Below, in pieces: positions 57,027 to 64,000 of a DNA stretch of 64,000 nucleotides. A model generated the notes under the pieces. That model ran no database searches. It was not told where the DNA came from and saw only the letters and a program-made list of their open reading frames with translations. Source of the stretch: Escallonia rubra (taxonomy: Eukaryota; Streptophyta; Magnoliopsida; Escalloniales; Escalloniaceae); the NCBI GenBank assembly GCA_033065855.1, contig JAVXUO010002326.1, positions 620,001 through 684,000 of the forward strand, written 5' to 3'. The position numbers and the translations under genes were made by a program. Each line of letters starts with the position of its first letter. Position 1 is the first letter of the stretch.

Positions 57027-58278
57027 CTAATAGGAACAAGTGGTTTTCATGATGACAAGGTATTTGAAACTGAAATTAATAGGACCAGCTTGCCTCATAG
57101 CTCGATCGGGCATATGAAACTCACATTCTTCGAAGTGAATAAGCGGCACCCGAACCAAACCTGCCAGCACGTACGACACCGGAAGTTGCCAACACCACTC
57201 ATCCAACCGATGCATCACCTTGCCATATGGCTGCCACGTCACCTGGGATGCATCCAGTATCTCTAGTTCCCCCCGATAGAACTCTAGATGGTGGTGAGGG
57301 TCTACCCGTCTCCTCCTCCGGTTGGTCGTAGGCCCCCAGGCCCACACCCTAGGCCACGTGTCATCAGAATATTCCCGCGGTTGTGGACGACCCGTGGTTA
57401 GCCTCTCGTAAGAACCAAACCTGTGAATGCAAACATTATATGGAATTAGTAATTAATCACGAATATATTGACACGTCAAAACAAGAATATAAATGCTCAT
57501 ACCTGTAATAGAGTCAGGCAGGCGGCAATGGACTTGGCACCCTTTCTCGTAGCCTTATGCAGTGCTCGATATAGGTGCGCGAGGACAGCTGAACCCCACG
57601 AATACGAGTATACCTCCTCAAGATCCTCCAAGAACACCATATACTTCGGATGCACCGTGTTTTTCGAATGCGTCGGAAGTAATATAGCTCCAATAATATA
57701 CAGAAGGAATGCCTTCGTATAGGTCACGAAATCATGAGGAGTGTATTCATCCGGTAGCACGCCGTACTGCTCTCTCAGTCATTTAAGTTTGATGCCATTT
57801 GTTGTAAGAGCTTCCCTCGGAATTCTCAAAAATACTGCCTAGCCATATTCGCTATGGATGCAGACATTTTGCTCAAAGTAATGGGTCTACCGTGACATGG
57901 GATTCCAAGTATAAATCCGACGTCCTCTAATGTAATAGTCATTTCACCAAACCGGAAGTGAAATGAGTTCGTTTCGCTCCTCCATCGTTCAACTAGAGCG
58001 GATATAAGGCAATCGTTGTGCCGAGACCAAATCCCGTAATCGGTGAACATAGATAAATTTTGACGGTGTAATAGTTGTATTTGTTCCTCGTTTAGTACCC
58101 ACTCTTCGAGGTGACTTGTGCTTTGAATTGTTTCCAAAACACCCCTATCGACATCGTCAAATACCACCCTAGGCCACATGGTCATCGTCATCGTATATGA
58201 TTGATGTATCATGAGGTCCGGGGTTGAAATACATATCTCTAAGAACAAAATATAATCGTAAACCAACTTAGCGTCCAT
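57027..58278 (-). pseudogene. Plant-mobile-domain gene of the MULE-like element, broken
   Basis: On the minus strand: EEWVLNEEQIQLLHRQNL, then LISALVERWRSETNSFHFRF and FGEMTITLEDVGFILGIP (58278-57826); after frame changes, VLPDEYTPHDFVTYTKAFLL and EDLEEVYSYSWGSAVLAHLY (57760-57503); an intron at 57502-57421 (CAG|GTATGAG, TTCACAG); then RVWAWGPTTN, HLEFYRGELEILD and HMPDRAMRQAG (57347-57027). This is the full order of a PMD (MAIN/MAIL-type) protein. Stops and at least two frame changes (around 57830-57760 and just after the intron) break it. It may originally have been joined to the downstream Ulp1 domain. Confidence 0.82.
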
Positions 58279-58299
58279 AATATTAACATTCCAAAACTA

Positions 58300-59365
58300 T
58301 AACTGGATATTTAACCTAGCTTACCAACGCATTAGCAATAGTCATTATCTCATTATTTCAATGTATTAACACAATTCCTCACTTCCCACCACTCCAAACG
58401 CTTAATTACACCAGTTCCCTAAAATTTAGAGCCAACGTGGCAATTTACCAATATACCCCCGATGGCCGCTACACCACCAACACCTCAAAACCGCTATAAA
58501 ACTACTTTTTAAATGTATTACATCAATTATATACCAAATATTTCTTCAGAAAATTTTAAAAGGAAAAGTTACCAAAACACCCCCAACTTATGCAAAATAT
58601 CCCCTAGTAGCCATCGCCCCAACAAAAATCTCAGAACAACTTTAAAATAACTTTTCGTGTGTCTTACACCCCTTTCCGAACTAAAGACCTTTCGGAAATT
58701 TTTGACAATGTTCAATTACGAAAATACCCCCGATTGGGTGGAAAATTACCGAAATGCCCCCGGGGGTTCATTATCACCCTAACGCCCCCAAATCAGCTTC
58801 AAAACAACCTTTCAGGTGTTTTGCTTACATTTTTGGACTAAAAAGCCCTTTGAAAAACTTAACACAATAATATTACCAAAATACCCCTCTCGGGGTGGCA
58901 AAGTACCAAAATGCCCCCTGGTATAAAAAAATCTCAAAAGTGCTTTGAAATGCTATTTTAGGCTTCCTGAATTCATTCTTGATCTAAAAAGTATTTTACG
59001 GACTTTTCGCCCAAAAATCCCGAACCGGTGTCCGGATCGAGCCCTTAAAAGCCCGTTCGGCCAAAAAAATAGCTAACGAATTCGGAATGGCCTGAATTCC
59101 TGGGGAATGGAACTTCCCAACATCCTAGGGTTCTCATAAAAGTTTTGCGGGAAATCGCCCTAGCTTGATATTTTAAATTACACTGCAAAGTTACAAGGTT
59201 TCCCGTATCAGTTAACCCCTTTCTAGTATTTGGAAAAATCTGAATTTGTTCCCTCAAATAGATCTTTTAAAAATAACTAGGGTCTCTTTTTTGCACGTTG
59301 GCAAAATATAGCTCTACCTATTTTTTATAAATTCGTGAAAAACTGTCTAATTAAGTTTTCACCTG
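58300..59365 (+). repeat. LTR-derived segment inside the MULE right end
   Basis: Collinear and in the same orientation as solo LTR A at about 30680-31455: shared blocks include ATAACTGGAT..TTAACCTAGC, CAAAACAACxTTTxAGGTGTTTTxC, CCGAACCGGTGTCCGGA, AAAAGCCCGTTCGGCxAAAAA, GGTATTTTAAATTACACTG-like and TTAACCCxTTTC. The part from about 58703 outward is also present, inverted, in the left TIR; the part 58300-58700 is not. Confidence 0.8.
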
Positions 59366-59649
59366 GGTGGGGGCCACGGGGGGTGGGGTGGGGGGGGGAA
59401 GGACAAGTGCAGCCACAATTGTTGACTTCTTGGGCAACAAGAACAACCGCAACAAAGAGTTGCGGTTGGGCTTTTGTCCTTCATGATGCCAACTGCAACT
59501 CTTTGTTGCAGTTGGGCTTTTCTCCGCTATAATTCCTTTCGCAACACTTTGTTGCGGTTGAGTTTTTTCCTCTTTTCTTCAACCGCTGCTCTTTGCAGCG
59601 GTTCAGTGGAGAAATAACAATTTCTCCACCGGTGGGTGTGGATCGACCC

Positions 59650-59651
<2 letters not shown>
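58703..59651 (-). repeat. Right terminal inverted repeat of the MULE-like element
   Basis: 58703-59522 pairs with 40046-40912. The outer 59523-59651 is found only here and carries further short palindromes (CCGCTGCTCTTTGCAGCGG, CGCAACACTTTGTTGCGG). The end is ...GGTGTGGATCGACCCCC, followed directly by a (TA)n run. Confidence 0.8.

Positions 59652-59696
<45 letters not shown>
59652..59696. repeat. (TA)n microsatellite
   Basis: About 22 TA units immediately outside the right TIR. Similar TA-rich sequence adjoins the left TIR, suggesting a TA-rich target or that the microsatellite grew from the target site. Confidence 0.9.
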
Positions 59697-59700
<4 letters not shown>

Positions 59701-60895
59701 CCAAAATTGAGAGAAAGTGACTACATCAGATCTTACATAGACACTCTCTCCTTCTACCACGTGGATTAGAAAAATATTTAATTTATTACCAATTATTTTT
59801 ATCCTTTTTGTCACATGTTTTAAGCCTTTATCATTTTCCAATCTCTCTCACAAACTCCCACTCGTTCACATCTCTATTTATATGTAGCTTCCCAATTTGA
59901 GATTTTCTTCCCTAAATTATCTCCTTACTTAGACTTCAATTTTTTCTCATCACCCTAATTTTATCATAATTTTCTCCTTAAATCTCTCTCTTTCTTTATT
60001 TAAAACTCTCTTTTCTATCATCATTGGTGGATATTATAGCTAATTTATTACATGTTTGCTTTAATTTCAAGTACTTTTAATATTAATCATTTTTTTGTTC
60101 CTTTTAATTCGTTAATTTTTTTTATCCTTTTTGATATATAATATGATTAGATTCCAATTTGAGATTAAATCTCTCTCCTTTTAAACCCCATTGATTACAT
60201 ATTTCTAAAATAACAGTCTAAAAGTTTACACTAAAAAAAACTCTCCAATCATCCATGGTAATTACCACTTGCCAGCATAGATTACCAACATTTGAGATAG
60301 CATAAAAATCTCTCCTCCTTTTTTTCTTCTTGATATATATGTATATACATGTTCTTTTTGAACCTTCACATTTTCGTTATTGTATTTCACCATTTATTGA
60401 GTATATGCAAAGAGAGGGATTGATTCATCCTAATATGAAAAAGAGGAGGTTGTTTTGTTGAAAAATTTATAAGCTGGATAGTCAATCATATATAACAATT
60501 TCTTATATTTTTTTAATACCATATGCTTCAAAAAATGAAAGTGGTTTCTGTTGCCGGTTGCTAATAGTTTTCATCAAAATGTGGGAGCATTGGTCCTATT
60601 TTGAAATTTCTTTGACCTTTCAATATTTTCATATTATATTTGGTTTTATACGTTTGGTTGGTTCTCTTTGTTATTTTTCATCATTTTGACAACTTAGGTG
60701 ATTTTATATGCTTACAATAGTATGCTTAATTTAGTTTTCTATGCTAGCACTTTTTTGAAAAAAATCCCTATTTGTCTCGCTCAATGTGATTTTACATTAT
60801 TTTGATGATCCAAAGTTTTCAAAGTACTATTCCCATGTGCAACGCACGCACAAAATCAAAACTAGTTATCGTTGAAAATGTGAAAAGAGAGAGGA
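59697..60895. other. Intergenic, AT-rich, 3' flank of the WRKY gene
   Basis: T-rich non-coding sequence with no gene, TIR or LTR that I recognise. Confidence 0.55.
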
Positions 60896-61200
60896 TCAGT
60901 TACAGACATTTCTTACCAATTGTAATGAAAGGTTTGTAAACCACTTTGCAAAGTAAAGAATAGAGAAGAAACCACCGAAACTGGCACCTTTTGGTCTGTC
61001 TCTGGGGACAAGCAGAGTACCGTGATTCTTGACTCTACTTGAAAAGAACTGGAAAAGATTAGTTTGGCAAACTTCCAACAACCCTTCAAGACACAGGCGT
61101 TGATGAGGATGCATTTTCATGATCCGATATGCGTGGGCAGTTGTCATATAGATTGTCCTCCTGCTTCAGTTTAGGCTTAAGGACCTTACATCATTCTCTC

Positions 61201-62176
61201 TCAACTGCGCCCTCCAAGAAAAGACCGGATCGGACCAATTGAATTTCCATGATTATCATAGCCACCCAGAGCCATATTGGAAGAACCTTGGACACTCGTT
61301 GGTATAGGGATCGGGAAATCTGGCAAAACTGGAGCCATGGAACAGGCTGGATGTGTTTCGTTGTGGTTTGTATTCATTCCAAAAGAAGCGTAAGGCATCG
61401 AACTTTGCAGGGGAGGAAATTGCATCTGGTAAATGGAGGAAGGTCTGAATTTTGCATCACTTCCAAAATTCCCAAGCAAACCAGGTTTCATATAGTCACT
61501 ACCCAATGCAGGTTTTCTTTCAAAATGAATTGCGTGATCTTGAACACGTGGTTCAGGCTTGTGGACATTAGCAATCTTGGGTAGGGGAATGTTGGATGTG
61601 GCAGGCGGATTACCAACGTTTGAGTTTGCCTGACTGCTGTTTTTGGCTGCAGGAACTTCATGGATGTGCTTCCCCTCGTAAGTTGTGATTACATATTTCA
61701 GATTATCGGCTGCTCTTTCCACATGCTTCCTTACTGGGCATCCAGCACTTGTGCATTTGTAGTAGCTCCTGATGTGAACCAAAATTGTCAAAACTTAAGA
61801 GTATGAAATATGATGAAGTACTGTATCTTGGAATGCAGTATTAAGCTTCAGGAGTCATTAAAATGCGCATTCCGCATTCCACATCTTTTAAGTTAGCTTT
61901 TTTTGTTGTTGGATATTTATCTTATATGTTTAGCGTGTGGAAGAACAATTCGAAAGATCAGATACCTAGGATTTGGATTTCCTTTGACAACTTTTTGGCC
62001 ATACTTCCGCCATCGGTAGCCATCGTCAAGTATATCCACTTCACTCTCTATTTGGACCACCACTCTAGGTTCACGCATATTCCTTGATGCGACATTAATT
62101 TCAGCTGACTTCCTGGAATAGGAAAATTTGTTGAAGATGATAAGCATATTTGTTTTTCGTGTCTAGCTACCATATA

Positions 62177-62210
<34 letters not shown>

Positions 62211-63062
62211 CCTCTTTGGCTCAGATTCTTCATCACCAGCGTCACCTCCTGGGGATATGCATCCCTGAGTGGCCCCATCTTCATCATCACCATCATGACT
62301 AGCAAGTGTAGACGAAAGCTCTGGTGTTCCTGCTGATTCAAGCATACCCTTGGTTTTCTCGTGCATGGTTGATAATGGATCAGATGTTTCGGTCACGATA
62401 GATGTTGAAGATGTCCTCTCCAAATCATCCACTGTCCAATCTGCATCAAATTTGATATCCTTGCACCCCAGCTGGATGCTTCTCCAAACCGCCCCATCTT
62501 CAGCTTTAACAGAAGAACTGCTACCATCAACACTATCCGGTACTTCATTCTGTGAAAATGGAGATGCAAGTAGAGATGGCCGACTAGCGTGATGATTATG
62601 AGCACCCTTATAGACAATTTCGGTTATTTGGCCATCGTGGGAACGTTCTACCTTTTTCTTCACCAGACAATCCGGATGAGTACATTTGTAATAGCTGCGA
62701 GGAAATTCACTGCCTTTTACATGTTTCTGACCATACTTTCTCCAATTGTATCCATCTTCTGCATTCTTTGATATTCCCATTAGTGGAAATGCCCCTTTCT
62801 GGATTCCTTCCAAAAGATGCTGAGCCCCTCGATCACCTCCATTGATAGGTTCTCCAATAGGAGCGATTTGATTACTGCCTGAATCCGCATTACATGATTG
62901 CAAAGCAGCGCAGCTTGCACTCAGAATCATATTTGTGGAATCTTTCACTTCAGCAGGTGAGCGTGTAGCGCAGTTCCTTAAGGCCGTGTCCTTTGGAAAC
63001 TGAACTGGAAATTCAAAATCCACTGGTGACTGCATGGAAGCAAGAGTTTGGTAGCTTAGTAT
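61201..63062 (-). CDS. Group I WRKY transcription factor (WRKY1/ZAP1-like), 5' incomplete
   Basis: Exons on the minus strand: 63062-62209, 62112-61966 and 61768-61201, all joining in frame and ending at TGA (61201-61203). It has two WRKY domains. The N-terminal one is [18 protein letters not shown] with zinc ligands CTHPDC and HNH; the C-terminal one is [20 protein letters not shown] with CTSAGC and HIH (CX4CX23HXH). The intron after NPNPR, inside the C-terminal domain, is the conserved WRKY intron. An acidic/Ser-rich linker and a KRR basic motif lie between the domains. Group I WRKY proteins bind W-boxes (TTGAC) in the nucleus; in this group the C-terminal domain is mainly responsible for DNA binding. 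The AG acceptor before 63062 shows that at least one upstream exon exists; an in-frame ATG at 63035 is probably not the true start. Of the Arabidopsis members, WRKY1/ZAP1 seems nearest, but from memory only. Confidence 0.93.
62178..62208 (-). repeat. (GA/TC)n microsatellite at a WRKY splice donor
   Basis: The plus strand has about 14 AG units. On the minus strand the donor reads AGGAG|GTCTCTCTC, so the intron begins GT and runs straight into the (CT)n repeat. Confidence 0.9.
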
Positions 63063-64000
63063 CTGTAGCAGAGTTTCAAAAGGAAATCATTCAAGTAAAC
63101 AAAAGGTAAAAACCACATAGGTGGACTTGTTTTCCTGGTATCCCTGATAATCAAGTGTCTGAATGGACCTAGTTCATAACTTCTTTTATTGTTTTATGAT
63201 GTATAAACTAGTTCATAACCGACTCTTAGCACCAATATTTTCGACAATTTTCTTGAGAAATTACGTAAACATCCATCAAAACTCTGTTATCTTCTTGTTA
63301 GCTGAGCGATGTTTTGCTTTGCATGCCAGACATTTAGTTGGTCATCATTGGCAAACGCACTCTAAAGCAGTTATATAGATTGGAATTGATTGCTACAGGA
63401 AAAGGCAAGAACACTAGCAACTGCCGACTACTGGAAAGCGTGATGATAGACTTCCACTGAACATGCTGCCAGATCTATGAGCCCCAATGTGCCATCCCTC
63501 CTTTCCTTTTGGATGGTACACGATATAGGAAGCTACTGTATTCTAAAAAAAAAAACTCCTCAATGACATTTTTAGTGTATGTAAACATATAGAATGATAC
63601 TACCAGGCAAAAAAAAAAAAACACAGGTCAAGCAATGAACTTTGTTTTAGACCAAGCCACTGTGTGTATAATTCAAGCAACAAACTTGGTCCTTCTATCT
63701 TTCTCTCTAACTGACAGCCTGGATGTTTCTATAGTCTTGTGCAACATATAGTCATCTCTCTCACCTTTCTCTCAAGTGCAACTACTATCCATAATGCCTA
63801 AAGATCAAATAGGTGCGGTATTGACAAGATCTTAATACATCTCAGACAATACTTCACTGTTATTTCTAAAAGACCAACTACTTTTCAGCATAGCGTATGG
63901 TAACCTGATGATGTATACACTAATTATTCAGTTATCTATCTAAAATTCGAGTCGAAATTTAAATGTATACACCAATATATGAACTCCATATACAAAAGTC
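63063..64000. other. Upstream intron or flank of the WRKY gene
   Basis: Starts with a CTGCTACAG acceptor (minus strand), so at least the first part is intron. I found no convincing upstream coding exon up to the window edge; group I members usually have a short first exon encoding a Ser/Pro-rich N-terminus, which may lie beyond 64000. Confidence 0.5.

Larger units (their letters stand above)
40046..59651. mobile_element. Long-TIR Mutator-like composite element carrying FAR1-, PMD- and Ulp1-type fossils
   Basis: Inverted repeats of about 0.85 kb (left about 40046-40912, right about 58703-59522, with 130 further terminal bases on the right only) enclose a FAR1/MURA-type C-terminus (+), a ~168-bp tandem array, and Ulp1 and plant-mobile-domain pieces (-). 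Gene content of this kind is known from Mutator-like elements (MURA/FAR1 transposases; Ulp1-carrying MULEs). A 13.35-kb gypsy element is nested inside, so the original element was about 6 kb. The right terminus reversed begins GGGGGTCGATCCACACCC. The target duplication is not visible because both ends abut TA-rich sequence. The catalytic DDE part of a transposase is absent. Confidence 0.65.

Noticed and set aside
1-64000. tRNA, rRNA or riboswitch genes
   Set aside because: No cloverleaf, rRNA core or known aptamer sequence was noticed on either strand; a tRNAscan or Rfam search would be needed for certainty.

Overview
This is nuclear DNA from a flowering plant. The genes are intron-rich, one encodes a two-domain WRKY factor and the other an RSA1/CCAR1-type protein, and the transposons belong to plant-specific lineages (Tat-type Ty3/gypsy, MULE with plant mobile domain and Ulp1 genes, Tourist-like MITEs). 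A eudicot looks likely, but the species cannot be fixed from the sequence.

Two host genes frame the window, both on the minus strand. At 6608-19809 lies a 21-exon gene for a nuclear protein of about 1360 aa, homologous to Arabidopsis SHORT ROOT IN SALT MEDIUM 1 (RSA1) and to animal CCAR1/DBC1. All exon joins keep frame, and two consecutive introns use GC donors. At 61201-63062 are the last three exons of a group I WRKY gene; its first exon(s) lie beyond the window or are not recognised.

The ~41 kb between them is almost entirely nested transposons. From 1 to 6600 there are small MITEs and a possible copia LTR. At 22.9-23.2 kb is a copia RNase H fossil. At 23.66-38.25 kb is a non-coding LTR-type element whose right LTR is split by a solo LTR (A, target duplication GGGGC). 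Solo LTR A is split by a non-autonomous hAT element (target duplication CACATAGT). The hAT is in turn split by a second solo LTR of the same family in opposite orientation (B, target duplication GTTTC).

From about 40.05 to 59.65 kb is a long-TIR Mutator-like element. It holds a FAR1/MURA-type C-terminal fossil (+), an array of ~168-bp tandem repeats, an Ulp1-protease fragment (-) and a plant-mobile-domain (PMD) pseudogene (-). A 13.35-kb Tat-lineage Ty3/gypsy retrotransposon (42639-55987, target duplication ATTTT) has inserted into its repeat array. That retroelement has a broken gag-pol with dual RNase H, a truncated 5' LTR, and a second PMD gene in antisense between pol and the 3' LTR, with its own TATA box, two recognisable introns and a C-terminal coiled coil.

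The main points of interest are these: PMD genes carried independently by two nested elements of different classes; LTR-derived sequence inside the MULE terminal inverted repeats; a minisatellite unit shared by the retroelement LTR and the 5' coding region of its antisense gene; and a ~190-bp-arm hairpin in an RSA1 intron next to the paired GC-AG introns. Coordinates and splice sites were read by eye; no alignment program was run.
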